This document shows, piece by piece, positions 25,812-35,561 of a stretch of DNA of 64,000 nucleotides. The translations under genes were made by a program, and so were the position numbers. The number at the start of each line of letters is the position of its first letter. The stretch's first letter is position 1. The notes beneath the pieces were generated by a model. It saw only the letters and a list, made by a program, of their open reading frames with translations, did no database searches and had not been told where the DNA came from. Source of the DNA: Roseicyclus sp. (lineage in GTDB: Bacteria > Pseudomonadota > Alphaproteobacteria > Rhodobacterales > Rhodobacteraceae); the NCBI RefSeq assembly GCF_018402035.1, contig NZ_JAGYJN010000002.1:332266-396265 (forward strand). The letters run 5' to 3'.

Positions 25812-27089
25812 TCAATGCGATTCCAAGAATTGGGCGAAATGGCCGCTGGGCGGGCGGAAAATAATCATATCCTGCGGCCCAACACCCAAAAGGGGACAGG
25901 CCACCAAATGATCATCCCGAAACAGCGCAGGCCAAGCATAGGCCGCCCGCGCAGGCGATGAAATCGGTTTATTTTCAGGGCGTTGCGCCCATCCGTCAGG
26001 GCCAAGCGCGCGCAGCGTCACCCCCGATGGGGCAGCCGTCCCCACCATCCAGCGCCCATCCCAAAGCGCACCCGCACAAGCGGCAATTTGCCCATCGCGC
26101 AAAGCCGCACCCTCGCGGGAAAGGCGGATCGTCACAGCATGTGTCGTCGCATCAACCCCGTGCAGCGTGCCGCCACCACCCGCCAAAAGCCGGTCAAGCA
26201 ACCCCTCCAGCGCATGGGCACGCGGCCTGTAGGGCGCTGTGGCCACCCATTGCAGCCCGGCGGCCAAGATCCGCATCTGCGTGTCGCGCTCCACGCCCTC
26301 CAGCCCATCGCGGTCGATGAGCAAATCACCCGTGTGAAGATCGTTCACCCGATCCTCGGTCACGATCCGGCGCGCGATCTCAGTTGCGCGCGCCCGGCAG
26401 GCAACAGCTGCACGCGCCATGCGGTCGGCGGTCTGGGCCAAGCCATCCACCGATAGCCCAAGGGCTGCAATCGCCTGTCGCGCGCGCACCCGGTCAAAGC
26501 GCGGGTCATCATTCGAGGGGTCATCGACAAAGGGAAGCTTCAGCGTCACCGCATAATGGCGCAGATCGGCGCGCCGTTCGGCCAAGAGCGGGCGCAAAAG
26601 CCACCATGTGCCGCTTGCGTCATTCACGGCGCGCGCCCCTGCCATCCCGGCCAGCCCCTCGACACCCGAGCCGCGCAAAAGCCGCATCAAGACGGTCTCG
26701 GCCTGATCATCGCTTGTATGGGCAAAAAGCACATGGGCCAGATCGCCCCGCCATGCGCCGATCAGATCGCGGCGCGCCTGTCGCGCGGCATCTTGCAGAT
26801 TGCCTTGCCCATCCCATTGCCAGCGCAGCGTTGTGTGCGGATGACCAAGTGCCGCGCATTCGGCGGCGACCATCGCGGCCTCATCGGCGGCGGCGGCGCG
26901 CAGCCCATGATCAACCGTCACGACATGCAGGCCAATCCCCATGACGCGCGCCCAGCCATGCGCAAGCGCCAGCATCGCCATGCTGTCGCCGCCGCCTGAG
27001 ACGGCAAGACCGATCGCAGATGGAAAATCAGGGCCAAGAAGCGCGCCCATGCTTGCGGCAAAGCGCGCCTCGAGCGTGTCGGCTGTCAC
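25812..27089 (-). CDS. tilS: tRNA(Ile)-lysidine synthetase TilS
   Basis: Modifies C34 of the CAU-anticodon tRNA(Ile) to lysidine so that AUA is read as Ile. The 425-residue protein has the PP-loop SGGGDSMAML at residues 31-40 and the downstream TSDDQAETVLMRLLRGSGVEGLAGM typical of TilS. I place the start at GTG 27089, which overlaps the cpoB stop as GTGA; the frame is open further upstream but that part is antisense-like sequence within cpoB. The order tol-pal-cpoB-tilS-ftsH is common in alphaproteobacteria. Confidence 0.93.
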   Translation of the reverse strand: MTADTLEARFAASMGALLGPDFPSAIGLAVSGGGDSMAMLALAHGWARVMGIGLHVVTVDHGLRAAAADEAAMVAAECAALGHPHTTLRWQWDGQGNLQDAARQARRDLIGAWRGDLAHVLFAHTSDDQAETVLMRLLRGSGVEGLAGMAGARAVNDASGTWWLLRPLLAERRADLRHYAVTLKLPFVDDPSNDDPRFDRVRARQAIAALGLSVDGLAQTADRMARAAVACRARATEIARRIVTEDRVNDLHTGDLLIDRDGLEGVERDTQMRILAAGLQWVATAPYRPRAHALEGLLDRLLAGGGGTLHGVDATTHAVTIRLSREGAALRDGQIAACAGALWDGRWMVGTAAPSGVTLRALGPDGWAQRPENKPISSPARAAYAWPALFRDDHLVACPLLGVGPQDMIIFRPPSGHFAQFLESH

Positions 27090-27916
27090 GTGCAGTTCAG
27101 CCGGCTCCGCACCGCGAGGGCCTCGGATGCGGCAGGGCTTGCGGGGAAACGCGCGCCCACCTCGCCCAAGGTCAGGCATGCCTCGTCGCGCTGACCCAAC
27201 TCAGCCAAGGAAAGCCCAAGATTAAGCAGCGCATCGCTGGCCCGCGCGCCCGATGGATCGGCGGTAAAACTATCGAGATAAGCACGCGCCGCCCGGCTCC
27301 ATGCGCTTTGCTGCGCCTCGGATTGCCCGCGCAGAAAATGCGCCTCGGCCGAAAGCGGGCCACCAGGATAGGTTTGGGTGAAGGCTTCGAAAAGCTGGGC
27401 TGCTTGCGCAAAATCGGCCGCTTCATAGGCCGTGCGCGCGCGGTCGAAATCGCTTTGCTCGGCCACGGCAAGATTGGCACCGCTGGGCATCACCGGGGTC
27501 GCGGGCATTGCGCCGCCAAGTGCGCCCACATCACCGGCACCACCCAAGGCAGGCGTGGCCGCAAGATCGCCGATCCGGCAATCGGGGGTCAGTTCGCACA
27601 GGCGAAACTCCAGATCGCCGATGCGGTTGGTGCCATCTGTGACGACCCGTTCAACCTTGATCTGCAATTGCTCGGTCTGGTCGGTCAGGCGGCGCAACTC
27701 GGCCTCGATGGCATCAATGCGCGAAAGCACCGTGCCGCCGCCACCCGCGCCCATCGCGCCACCTGTCGTGTTCAACTCGCCCCTGAGGCGCTGCATCTCG
27801 ACAAACAGCACCGACAGCTCTTGGCGGATATCGGCCAAGGATTGGGTGCGGTCTTGTGCCATCGCCATGGGCGGGCACAAGCCGATCAACAGCGCAAGGA
27901 TCAGGGCGTGGCGCAT
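27086..27916 (-). CDS. cpoB: Tol-Pal coordinator CpoB (YbgF)
   Basis: Periplasmic protein that links Tol-Pal to cell-wall synthesis during constriction. The 276-residue protein has a signal peptide (ending MAMA-QD, about residue 20), a coiled-coil trimerisation region (about 25-95: RQELSVLFVEMQRLRGELN, EAELRRLTDQTEQLQIKVE), a linker, and TPR repeats at about 155-270 (YEAADFAQAAQLFEAFTQTYPGGPLSAEAHFLRGQSE split over two repeats). It ends by GTGA overlap with tilS and lies 4 bp after pal. Confidence 0.92.
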   Translation of the reverse strand: MRHALILALLIGLCPPMAMAQDRTQSLADIRQELSVLFVEMQRLRGELNTTGGAMGAGGGGTVLSRIDAIEAELRRLTDQTEQLQIKVERVVTDGTNRIGDLEFRLCELTPDCRIGDLAATPALGGAGDVGALGGAMPATPVMPSGANLAVAEQSDFDRARTAYEAADFAQAAQLFEAFTQTYPGGPLSAEAHFLRGQSEAQQSAWSRAARAYLDSFTADPSGARASDALLNLGLSLAELGQRDEACLTLGEVGARFPASPAASEALAVRSRLNCT

Positions 27917-27920
27917 TGGT

Positions 27921-28433
27921 TCAGACCCCGGCGCCGGTGCCCAGAACCGTCACAGCGCGGCGGTTCTGGCTGTAGCAGCTCTCATCCGAACAAATCTCAA
28001 GCGGGCGCTCCTTGCCAAAGCTGATCGTGTTGATCCGGTTGGGGGCAACCCCCCGCGAAACAAGGTAATCGCGCACGGCGGCTGCACGGCGCGCGCCCAG
28101 CGCAAGGTTGTATTCGCGCGTGCCTTGCTCGTCGGCATGACCTTCGACAAGGGCTGTGAATTCGGGATTGGTCATCAGCCATTCCGCCTGACCGTCAAGC
28201 ACAGCCATGGCAGAGGCGTTGATGGTGGATTGATCGACGGCGAAAAGCACCCGGTCGCCCACGATCTGGTTGAAATAGGCGATGCTGCTCGGGTCCGAGA
28301 CCGAGCCAAAGGCGCCTTGCGCGCCGTTGAGGTTGATGGCGTCATCGCCGCCGCGAAGCCCGCCCTGCGCACAAGCGGAGAGGGCCATTGCGGCGGTCAA
28401 GATCAGCGCAGTTGCGCGAAGGGACATGGTCAT
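27921..28433 (-). CDS. pal: Peptidoglycan-associated lipoprotein Pal
   Basis: Outer-membrane lipoprotein that holds the outer membrane to the cell wall and interacts with TolB. The 170-residue protein has a lipobox (MALSAC, Cys at about 21) and an OmpA-like domain (about 60-165) with VEGHADEQGTREYNLALG and RRAAAVRDYL, the peptidoglycan-binding helix. The ATG is at 28433, with a second ATG two codons later. It follows tolB by 70 bp. Confidence 0.96.
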   Translation of the reverse strand: MTMSLRATALILTAAMALSACAQGGLRGGDDAINLNGAQGAFGSVSDPSSIAYFNQIVGDRVLFAVDQSTINASAMAVLDGQAEWLMTNPEFTALVEGHADEQGTREYNLALGARRAAAVRDYLVSRGVAPNRINTISFGKERPLEICSDESCYSQNRRAVTVLGTGAGV

Positions 28434-28503
28434 GATGCTCGGTCCTTGTTGTTTTTCTCAGTATAGCATGGGCGCGGGGCCTGCGTCCATGCAAGGGTTA
28501 GGG

Positions 28504-29844
28504 TCAGGGAAGGCGCGGCGACCATGACGGGTCGGATGCCATGCCGGGTGTCGCGACGCGCTGGAGGTTGCGCCCCGAGATATCGACCGAATAGACGGCG
28601 GGCGCACCATTGGCCCCTGCGGTTTCGCGGGTGAACATCAGCACACGCCCATTGGGTGCCCAAGTCGGCCCCTCATCAAGGAAAGAGGCGGTCAAAAGCC
28701 GCTCTTCCGAGCCATTGGTGCGCATCACCCCGATATGGAAGCGCCCGCGCTCTTGCTTGGTAAACGCGATGTAATCGCCACGCGGCGACCAGACGGGCGT
28801 GCCGTAGCGACCGCTTCCTCGGCTGATGCGCTGCACCTCGCCGCCGCCTGCAGGCATGACATAGATCTGTTGGCCGCCGGTGCGGTCGCTCTCAAACACC
28901 ATCCGGCTGCCATCAGGCGAAAACGAGGGTGCCGTTTCGATCGAAGGGGCATTGGTCAACTGGCTGCGCGCGCCACCGCTCACGGGGACGCGGTAGATAT
29001 CGGTATTGCCGCCTTGTTCCATCGAAAAGACCACGCTGCCGCCATCGGCGGTAAAGCGCGGCGAAAAGGTCATGTTGCCTGCCGACACCGCTTCAAGCGG
29101 GCGGCGGCTGACGCTGGCCACATCCATAATATAGACGCGCGGCTGACCGCTTTCGTAGCTGGTATAGATGATGCGATCACCCGTCGGGCTAAACCGCGGC
29201 GCCATCACAATGCTCCGGCTATCGGTCAGGAATTGGACATTCGCCCCATCGTAATCCATCAGCGCCAAACGCTTGAGGCGCGCGTTCTTCGGCCCCTCCT
29301 CATGGACAAAGACAACACGCGTGTCGAAATAGCCTGTCTCGCCGGTGATCCGCTCATAGACTTGATCGGCGACATTATGGGCCATGCGCCGCCAGCCGTC
29401 ACGGGTGCCCACGAATTGCAGCCCATCGCCCAAAGGCTGTTGGCTAAAGACGTCAAACAGGCGGAAGCGCACGATCAAACGGCCACCTTGCTGCTCGACC
29501 TCGCCCACGATCAGGGCTTGGGCATTGATCGCCTGCCAATCGGGGTAAAGGATCGGCGCGTCGAAATTGGTGACGCTCGAGATATGCGCGCTGTCGGGGA
29601 TCTGCCGGAACAGCCCCGTGCCGCGCAGATCGGCGGCGATGACGCGGGTGATATCGGCGGCCGCATCAGCAGCAGCCCCATTGCGCGCGATGAAACTGGG
29701 GATGGCGAAGGGCAAGGGTTCGATCACACCTTCGGTGATCTCAAGCCGAAGCGGGCGAGTTTGCGCGCGCACCAGACCGGGCAGGGTTGCCGCCGCCGCG
29801 AAGACCGAGGCAGAGCGGATCAAGGATCGACGGGTCAGCAACAT
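28504..29844 (-). CDS. tolB: Tol-Pal periplasmic beta-propeller TolB
   Basis: Periplasmic partner of Pal and TolA. The 446-residue protein has a signal peptide with a twin-arginine-like start (TRRSLIR) and [13 protein letters not shown], a TolB N-terminal domain (about 30-160) and a six-bladed beta-propeller made of repeats such as [28 protein letters not shown] and [14 protein letters not shown] choose ATG 29844, preceded by GAGAGGTG; an in-frame start at 29862 lacks a good ribosome-binding site. Export may be by Tat or Sec; the motif is suggestive only. Confidence 0.95.
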   Translation of the reverse strand: MLLTRRSLIRSASVFAAAATLPGLVRAQTRPLRLEITEGVIEPLPFAIPSFIARNGAAADAAADITRVIAADLRGTGLFRQIPDSAHISSVTNFDAPILYPDWQAINAQALIVGEVEQQGGRLIVRFRLFDVFSQQPLGDGLQFVGTRDGWRRMAHNVADQVYERITGETGYFDTRVVFVHEEGPKNARLKRLALMDYDGANVQFLTDSRSIVMAPRFSPTGDRIIYTSYESGQPRVYIMDVASVSRRPLEAVSAGNMTFSPRFTADGGSVVFSMEQGGNTDIYRVPVSGGARSQLTNAPSIETAPSFSPDGSRMVFESDRTGGQQIYVMPAGGGEVQRISRGSGRYGTPVWSPRGDYIAFTKQERGRFHIGVMRTNGSEERLLTASFLDEGPTWAPNGRVLMFTRETAGANGAPAVYSVDISGRNLQRVATPGMASDPSWSPRLP

Positions 29845-29908
29845 GGATACACCTCTCGCCACGCGGAGTGGTTCCGCCAGCTTATGCTAACAGGGTTACG
29901 CGACAAAA

Positions 29909-30958
29909 TCATCTCAGACGCATCCCCTCGGGGTTGAAGACAAGTTCGACCTGCCGCCAGTCATCATAGCTTTCGACAGGCAGGTTATAACCATTCGCAC
30001 CGCAGCGCAGGATCGCGCGGCGCGCAGCCTCAAAGGCCTGTTGGGCGGCCACGACACCACCCCCTTCGGCAGAAATCAGGCGCAGTGACCCATCCACAGG
30101 CCGCCCCTCGGGGGTCATGTCGAACCCGACCACGACAGTGGTGCCCTGCGCCTCGGTGCTAAGTGAGCCGACATTCCAACAGGTCGAGACGGCGACACGG
30201 AACCCTTCGCGCGCACCGGCACTCAGCGGTGGGCCGGATGGCGCGCTTGGTGCTTGCACGGCTTGGGCCACGGCAGATGCAATCGCATCGGCCAGCGGAT
30301 CGGCGGCGGGTTCGGGTTCAGGCGGCGGCGGGGCGGGATCGGGCGCGGCGGCGGCGGCCTCGACCGGGCGCGGGCGCGCGGGTCGGGTCGGTGGGCGGAT
30401 AGAGGCTGTAGGGCCAAGCGGACCACCCGATGGCGTTTCCGCCTCAGTCACGATCTCGGTCGTGGCTTCCTCGGGGGCGGCTTCTGGCGCTGCCTCCACA
30501 GGTGTGGCCGATGGGGCGGGGGCGGTCGATTGGGTCACTGCCTCAGGGGCGATCTCCACCTCGGGTTCCGGTGCGGGTGCAGGCAGGGGCGCGATGCGAT
30601 CAGCCGCGCGCGGGGTCGGGCGGCCATCCTCTGGCAGATCGGGGGTGCCCGACAGCGGCGCGGGGGGCGCAAGCGTATCGGTCACCTCACCCGGCGGGGT
30701 GGGTTCAGGCTGAGGTTCGGGTTCGGGCGCAGGTTCCGGTTCCGGCGTCGGTTCAGGACGCGGCGGGGGGGGCGCGATCTCCAAAGCAACAGGCGTGGCC
30801 GCAGCCGTCAGCGCATCGAACTCCGCGCTCGACAGGATCGTGACACCCGTGACCTCGAACACCGGATCGGGACTGTCTTTGAACAAACCATCGCCCAACG
30901 CGACCCAGAGCAAGAGCGCGGCATGTATCGCTGTCGAGGCGTAAAGGGACCGGCGCAT
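29909..30958 (-). CDS. tolA: TolA-like energy-transducing protein
   Basis: Inner-membrane protein that spans the periplasm between TolQR and TolB/Pal. The 349-residue protein has one N-terminal membrane segment (TAIHAALLLWVALGDGLF), a long Pro/Glu/Ala-rich region (about 65-245; PEPTPEPEPAPEPEP repeats) instead of the Ala/Lys helix of enterobacterial TolA, and a C-terminal TonB-like domain (VVGFDMTPEGRPVDGSLRLI, then AILRCG). The family is recognised by position between tolR and tolB more than by sequence. The low-complexity stretch is coding, not a DNA repeat element. Confidence 0.9.
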   Translation of the reverse strand: MRRSLYASTAIHAALLLWVALGDGLFKDSPDPVFEVTGVTILSSAEFDALTAAATPVALEIAPPPPRPEPTPEPEPAPEPEPQPEPTPPGEVTDTLAPPAPLSGTPDLPEDGRPTPRAADRIAPLPAPAPEPEVEIAPEAVTQSTAPAPSATPVEAAPEAAPEEATTEIVTEAETPSGGPLGPTASIRPPTRPARPRPVEAAAAAPDPAPPPPEPEPAADPLADAIASAVAQAVQAPSAPSGPPLSAGAREGFRVAVSTCWNVGSLSTEAQGTTVVVGFDMTPEGRPVDGSLRLISAEGGGVVAAQQAFEAARRAILRCGANGYNLPVESYDDWRQVELVFNPEGMRLR

Positions 30959-30969
30959 CCGTTCCCCCC

Positions 30970-31443
30970 TTACTGTCCGCCACCGTCAAGCCGGGGGCCG
31001 CCCGAATCGGTCACCAACCCGATCTCGCGGAAACCGCCGGCGTTTAGCGCCCCCATGACGCGCATCACATCCTCATAGGGGATCGCGCCATCCGCGCGCA
31101 GGAATATCCGCGAAGATGTGCGCTCAGCCGCAATCGCCTCGAGCCGGCTAACGATTTCGCCCAGCGGCACTTCGGTGGTCTGGATCATCACCGTGCCATC
31201 GGGTGCCAGCGTGACGGTCAGCGGCTCCTCCTCCTCCGACGGCAGGGCCTCGGCGGCGGTATCGGGCAAGTCGATGGGCACGCCCACGGTCATCAAGGGG
31301 GCTGCCACCATGAAGATGATCAACAGGCACAAGATGACGTCGACGAAGGGCGTGACGTTGATCTCGGACATCGGCTTGAGATTGGCGCGGCGGCCCCGGC
31401 CCCGGCGGCGCGAGCCGCTATTGGTTGCAACCGAGACACCCAT
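30970..31443 (-). CDS. tolR: Tol proton-channel protein TolR (ExbD family)
   Basis: Proton-channel partner of TolQ. The 157-residue protein has a Lys/Arg-rich N-terminus (SGSRRRGRGRRANLKPMSEINVTPF), a single membrane helix (VDVILCLLIIFMVAAPLM) with the conserved Asp (FVDVIL) that carries the proton path, and a periplasmic C-terminal domain (about 60-150). Its ATG overlaps the stop of tolQ (TGATG). The GRRGRGRR stretch is longer than in E. coli TolR. Confidence 0.95.
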   Translation of the reverse strand: MGVSVATNSGSRRRGRGRRANLKPMSEINVTPFVDVILCLLIIFMVAAPLMTVGVPIDLPDTAAEALPSEEEEPLTVTLAPDGTVMIQTTEVPLGEIVSRLEAIAAERTSSRIFLRADGAIPYEDVMRVMGALNAGGFREIGLVTDSGGPRLDGGGQ

Positions 31444-32135
31444 CAGTCGAGCTGCCGCGACAGAAGTGTCGAGAACTCATCAGCGAACCCTTCCAGCCCG
31501 CTGACAAGGCGGTCGGCATCGGCGCTGAGCATATTGTACAAGATCACCGCAGGGATCGCCGCCAACAGGCCCAAGCCCGTGGCAAGCAAAGCCTCGGCAA
31601 TACCGGGGGCGACGATGGCAAGCGAGGTATTGCCGGAAATCGCGATCTCTTGGAACGAGCGCATGATCCCCCAGACGGTGCCGAAAAGCCCCACGAAAGG
31701 TGCCGCCGATCCGGTCGTGGCCAAAAAGCCCAAACCATGCGTCCAGCGTTCGCTTTCGCGCGCAATCGCCACATCCATCGAGCGATCAACGCGCTGCTGC
31801 ACGCCGGGGATCAAGGCACCATCATCGCGCAACGAGCGCCGCCATTCGGTCATGCCCGCAACAAAGACGCGCTCATAGGCGCTGGCGGGCGCATCGGCGA
31901 TACGGTCGTAGAGCTCATCCAGCGGCTCACCCGACCAAAAGGCCGCGTCAAAGGCCGTGGCATCGCCGCGCGCGCTGCGAAACATCTTGACCTTGGTGAA
32001 AGTGACCGCCCAAACCCAGACCGACGCCACGATCAAGGCGATCATGACAAGCTGGACCGTGATGCTTGCACGGAAAAACAGCGCAATAACGGTATAATCC
32101 GCCTGCTGCGCGACAGCGAGTGTTTCGGTTTCCAT
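31443..32135 (-). CDS. tolQ: Tol proton-channel protein TolQ
   Basis: MotA/TolQ/ExbB family inner-membrane subunit. The 230-residue protein has a first membrane helix (about 17-38), a cytoplasmic loop (about 45-125), and two C-terminal helices around GSAAPFVGLFGTVWGIMRSFQEI and GLGLLAAIPAVILYNML. The start is ATG 32135 (METETLAVAQ) with GAGGAAAC upstream; a further upstream ATG adds unconserved residues. It is followed with overlap by tolR. The 112-bp gap from ybgC may hold a promoter, but I saw no clear one. Confidence 0.95.
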   Translation of the reverse strand: METETLAVAQQADYTVIALFFRASITVQLVMIALIVASVWVWAVTFTKVKMFRSARGDATAFDAAFWSGEPLDELYDRIADAPASAYERVFVAGMTEWRRSLRDDGALIPGVQQRVDRSMDVAIARESERWTHGLGFLATTGSAAPFVGLFGTVWGIMRSFQEIAISGNTSLAIVAPGIAEALLATGLGLLAAIPAVILYNMLSADADRLVSGLEGFADEFSTLLSRQLD

Positions 32136-32247
32136 AGTGACTAAAAGTTTCCTCTGCCCCGGCCTCAATACAATATGGGCACGTTTTTCATGCCTCATTA
32201 AGGGGTAAGCATATCAGCTTATAAGGGGGAATGCGAACACTTCTCTG

Positions 32248-32658
32248 TCAACGGCTGACATCTGCCGTGACGGCATCCAGCCTTGCGCGAAGTTCCGCCG
32301 GAAGGCGTGTGGCCCGCCCGGCTTGGTTCAACACGACAATCATGACATGTGCTTGAAACAAAAGCTCATCTTCGCGCCACACCTCTTGCGGCATGGCAAA
32401 GCTGGCACCTTTGACATCGGTCAGCCTTGTGCGCACTTCGATCTGGTCGTCGTAATGGGCGGGCTTGAGGTAATCGGCCTCGACCCGGCGCACGGCGAAC
32501 ACCAGCCCCGCGGCTTTCATCGCCACCTGATCGATCCCCGCCGCGCGCACCAACTCCGAGCGCGCGCGCTCGATAAAGCGCAGGTAGTTGGCGTAATAGA
32601 CGATGCCCGCCAGATCGGTATCCTCGTAATAGACGCGGATGGGCCAGCGATAGATCAT
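32248..32658 (-). CDS. ybgC: Tol-Pal-associated acyl-CoA thioesterase YbgC
   Basis: Hotdog-fold acyl-CoA thioesterase found with tol-pal genes. The 136-residue protein begins with the catalytic segment YYEDTDLAGIVYYANYLRF (active Asp at about residue 15) and has ARSELVRAAGI after it. It acts on short-to-medium acyl-CoA or acyl-ACP and may link phospholipid synthesis with envelope constriction. Its ATG overlaps the stop of the upstream unknown gene (ATGA). Confidence 0.94.
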   Translation of the reverse strand: MIYRWPIRVYYEDTDLAGIVYYANYLRFIERARSELVRAAGIDQVAMKAAGLVFAVRRVEADYLKPAHYDDQIEVRTRLTDVKGASFAMPQEVWREDELLFQAHVMIVVLNQAGRATRLPAELRARLDAVTADVSR

Positions 32659-33314
32659 TGCATCCGCCCCAAACGCGCGGCCAATCGCAAACCAAGCGCC
32701 GGATCGGCGGACGCCACCGGCAGCGCGGGGTCATAGGCTGCGCGGATCAGATCGGCGATCTGCGGCTTGAGGATCGCGGGGCCGCCCGCCCGCAAGATCG
32801 CCAAGGGCGATGTGCCCAAGAATGCGGTGTCAGACCACAAAAGGATCGTCTGCACGATCTGGCTCAGCGCGATCGTCTCGGCCGGTGCCTGTGCCATCGC
32901 GGCGTCCATGCGGATAAAGACAAAACCGGCCTTGATCCCGCCGCCCTCGTCAAAGCGAAAGGCCCGGTATTGATTGGCATCCGCCCGCTCTAGCCGCGCG
33001 ACCAACGGGGCCAGATCGGGGATCAGCCGGTCAAGATTGGGGGTTGCGGTCAACTCAGACCAATCGCGGATGAAAAACACCATCAGATTGGCGCCCAACT
33101 CCGGGTCGGTCTCGGCCATCTTGTGACCTGCCAGCGCCACCACCGCCTCGATCGCGCCCTTCAGGATCGACACGGTGCCATCTTCGACCCCAAAGACCAC
33201 CGGCACAATGGGCCGCCCCCAACGCGCAAACAGGAATTGCCCATCGGCGCGCGTGAACAGGGCGGCAACGGCTTCGGGGGTAAGGGGTGAAAGGCTGGTG
33301 TCGGTCATCGTCAT
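32655..33314 (-). CDS. Conserved protein of unknown function between ruvB and ybgC
   Basis: The 219-residue protein shows no motif that I recognise. It looks soluble: no signal peptide and no long hydrophobic helix. Visible segments are FLFARWGRPIVPVVFGVEDGT near the N-terminus, AGHKMAETDPELGANLMVFFIRDWSEL in the middle and RIGGG-free acidic C-terminal helices. The start ATG 33314 has a second ATG two codons later. It is translationally coupled to ybgC by ATGA and lies 8 bp after ruvB, so it belongs to the ruv-tol transcription unit. Function not assigned. Confidence 0.7.
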   Translation of the reverse strand: MTMTDTSLSPLTPEAVAALFTRADGQFLFARWGRPIVPVVFGVEDGTVSILKGAIEAVVALAGHKMAETDPELGANLMVFFIRDWSELTATPNLDRLIPDLAPLVARLERADANQYRAFRFDEGGGIKAGFVFIRMDAAMAQAPAETIALSQIVQTILLWSDTAFLGTSPLAILRAGGPAILKPQIADLIRAAYDPALPVASADPALGLRLAARLGRMQ

Positions 33315-33322
33315 CGGTATGG

Positions 33323-34354
33323 TTAAAGCAGTTCGCCCTGCCCCGGCGCGGGTGGCGCGGCCAGCCCAAGATGGGTCCAGCCCTTATGGGCCAGCATCCG
33401 TCCCCGTGGCGTGCGCGCGATCAGGCCCTGTTGCAGCAGATAGGGCTCGATCACCTCTTCCAGCGTGTCGCGGCTTTCCGAAAGTGCCGCCGAGAGGGTT
33501 TCCACCCCAACAGGCCCGCCCGCATAGTTTTCGGCAATCAAGCTCAAATAGCGCCGGTCCGCCCCATCAAGGCCCAGATGATCGACACCCAGCCGCGTCA
33601 GCGCGCTATCTGCAATGGCTTGGGTCAGCCGCCCATCCCCCTCGACCAGCGCGAAATCAATCACCCGGCGCAAGAGCCTGCCCGCGATCCGCGGCGTGCC
33701 GCGTGCGCGACCGGCAATCTCGGCCACGCCTAGCGGGTCGGCGTCAATGCCCGACAGCCGCGCACCGCGCGCCACGATGCGCGTCAATTCCTCGGTGGTG
33801 TAGAAATTCAGCCGGGTGGGAATGCCGAAGCGGTCGCGCAAGGGCGTGGTCAAAAGGCCCATCCGCGTGGTCGCACCCACCAATGTAAAGGGCTGCAACT
33901 CAATCCGCACCGTGCGCGCGGCTGGCCCCTCACCAATCACAAGATCCAGTTCGAAATCCTCAAGCGCGGGGTAAAGCACCTCTTCCACCGCCGGGTTGAG
34001 GCGGTGAATTTCGTCGATAAACAGCACATCGCGCGCTTCAAGATTGGTCAAGATCGCGGCCAGATCACCCGCCCGCGCCAAGACCGGGCCAGAGGTCATG
34101 CGGAAATTCACGCCCAATTCGCGCGCCATGATCTGTGCCAGCGTGGTCTTGCCCAAGCCCGGCGGGCCATGGAACAGCACATGATCCATCGCCTCGGCCC
34201 GCCGCCGCGCGCTTTCGATGAAAACCGACAGGTTCGCGCGCGCCTCGGCCTGCCCGATGAAATCATCAAGCGTCTGCGGCCGCAGGGCGCGGTCGGCATC
34301 CTCGGGCAGGGCCGCGGGGCGAAGGGTTGGGTCAGGCTCTGTCATGTCATGCAT
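33323..34354 (-). CDS. ruvB: Holliday junction branch-migration ATPase RuvB
   Basis: Hexameric motor that drives Holliday junction migration with RuvA. The 343-residue protein has Walker A GPPGLGKT (residues 63-70), Walker B ([13 protein letters not shown]), the sensor segment [18 protein letters not shown] and the C-terminal winged helix ending [15 protein letters not shown]. The start is ATG 34354 or the ATG at 34345; neither has a strong ribosome-binding site. It follows ruvA by 32 bp. Confidence 0.97.
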   Translation of the reverse strand: MHDMTEPDPTLRPAALPEDADRALRPQTLDDFIGQAEARANLSVFIESARRRAEAMDHVLFHGPPGLGKTTLAQIMARELGVNFRMTSGPVLARAGDLAAILTNLEARDVLFIDEIHRLNPAVEEVLYPALEDFELDLVIGEGPAARTVRIELQPFTLVGATTRMGLLTTPLRDRFGIPTRLNFYTTEELTRIVARGARLSGIDADPLGVAEIAGRARGTPRIAGRLLRRVIDFALVEGDGRLTQAIADSALTRLGVDHLGLDGADRRYLSLIAENYAGGPVGVETLSAALSESRDTLEEVIEPYLLQQGLIARTPRGRMLAHKGWTHLGLAAPPAPGQGELL

Positions 34355-34386
34355 CTATGGCTGAGGCGCAAAGTACGCACCACCCC

Positions 34387-35061
34387 CTACTCCTTCGGTG
34401 CCAATAGACGCAGTGCCGCGCGGATCAGCGCGGGTGCCTCGGCCCCCGGCGCATTGCCTGCCGCCTCGGCCACGGCGCGCGCGGCCTCGGAGGGTGCATA
34501 GCCCAGATTGGTCAGGGCCGAGAGCGCGTCAGCCTGCGCCGCGCCGGATGATGGCGGTGCGGCCTGCGGCATCGGCGCTTTGACCGGGCCATCTTCCTCG
34601 ATCAGCGGATCGATCTGCGTGCCCGCCGCCTGCCCCATCGTGCCGCCCAAGGCCATGATGCCCGGCGCTTTCTCTTTCAACTCGTTGACCACGCGCTGCG
34701 CAAGCTTTGGCCCGATCCCCGGTGCGGCCTTGACCGCGCCCCAGTCGCCGATGGCAATCGCGCGCGCCACGCCATCGGGGCCAAGTGTGCCCAAGATCGC
34801 CATCGACGCCTTGGAGCCCACCCCTTGCACCGTGATCAACAGCCGGTGCCATTCCCGCTCATATGGCGAAAGAAAGCCGAAAAGCTGAAGCAAATCTTCG
34901 CGTACCAAAAGCTCGGTATAAAGTGCCGCCATTTGCCCCGCGCCGGGCAATGCGGCCAAGGTGCGATCCGAACAATGCACCGTATAGCCCACCCCCCCCA
35001 CATCGAGCAGCACATGATCGGCGGCCTTGTAATCCACCCGCCCTGTCAGCTTGCCGATCAT
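34387..35061 (-). CDS. ruvA: Holliday junction DNA helicase subunit RuvA
   Basis: Tetramer that binds the four-way junction and loads RuvB. The 224-residue protein has the OB-fold ([31 protein letters not shown]), the helix-hairpin-helix region ([33 protein letters not shown]) and a flexible acidic linker before the RuvB-binding C-terminal domain ([20 protein letters not shown]). The start is ATG 35061, overlapping the ruvC stop as ATGA; the frame runs on upstream antisense-like and is not used. Confidence 0.96.
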   Translation of the reverse strand: MIGKLTGRVDYKAADHVLLDVGGVGYTVHCSDRTLAALPGAGQMAALYTELLVREDLLQLFGFLSPYEREWHRLLITVQGVGSKASMAILGTLGPDGVARAIAIGDWGAVKAAPGIGPKLAQRVVNELKEKAPGIMALGGTMGQAAGTQIDPLIEEDGPVKAPMPQAAPPSSGAAQADALSALTNLGYAPSEAARAVAEAAGNAPGAEAPALIRAALRLLAPKE

Positions 35062-35561
35062 GATGCTGCCCCGATGGCCTGGGCCAAACGATCCGCCGAT
35101 TGCGCGTAAAATGCATGACAAATCGCGACGGCCAGCGCATCGGCGGCGTCTGGGCCTGCCGGGTCACAGCCCGGCAATTGCAGCCGCACCATATGTTCCA
35201 CCTGCTGCTTTTCGGCATGGCCCACGCCGACGACCGCCTTTTTCACCGCGTTGGGGGCGTATTCCGCCACACGCAGCCCCGCTTGCGCCGGCACCAGCAT
35301 CGCAATGCCGCGCGCCTGACCCAGCTTAAGCGTGCCCGCCCCATCCTTGTTGACAAAGGTCTGCTCAACGGCGGCCGTTTGCGGCGCGTGGCGCGCGATG
35401 ACCGCGCTCAATTGCTCATAAAGCGCCAAAAGCCGCACCGCCAAATCACCTGCCCCAGACAGGATCTGCCCATTGGCCACATGCCTGAGCCGCACACCAT
35501 CAACCTCGATCACACCCCATCCAAGGCATCTCAGCCCCGGGTCGATCCCGATTATCCGCAT
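35058..35561 (-). CDS. ruvC: Holliday junction resolvase RuvC
   Basis: Endonuclease that cuts Holliday junctions symmetrically. The 167-residue protein has all four catalytic acidic residues: D7 ([12 protein letters not shown]), E66 (VEQTF), D138 and D141 (GPDAADALA). The start is ATG 35561 (MRIIGIDPG); an upstream in-frame start would add seven unsupported residues. It is the first gene of the ruv-tol block, divergent from the DUF1127 gene across a 363-bp AT-richer gap. Confidence 0.96.
   Translation of the reverse strand: MRIIGIDPGLRCLGWGVIEVDGVRLRHVANGQILSGAGDLAVRLLALYEQLSAVIARHAPQTAAVEQTFVNKDGAGTLKLGQARGIAMLVPAQAGLRVAEYAPNAVKKAVVGVGHAEKQQVEHMVRLQLPGCDPAGPDAADALAVAICHAFYAQSADRLAQAIGAAS

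Noticed and set aside
30560..30790. Low-complexity DNA in tolA as a tandem repeat
   Set aside because: It encodes the Pro/Glu-rich periplasmic linker expected for a TolA-like protein; no exact DNA repeat unit is kept.
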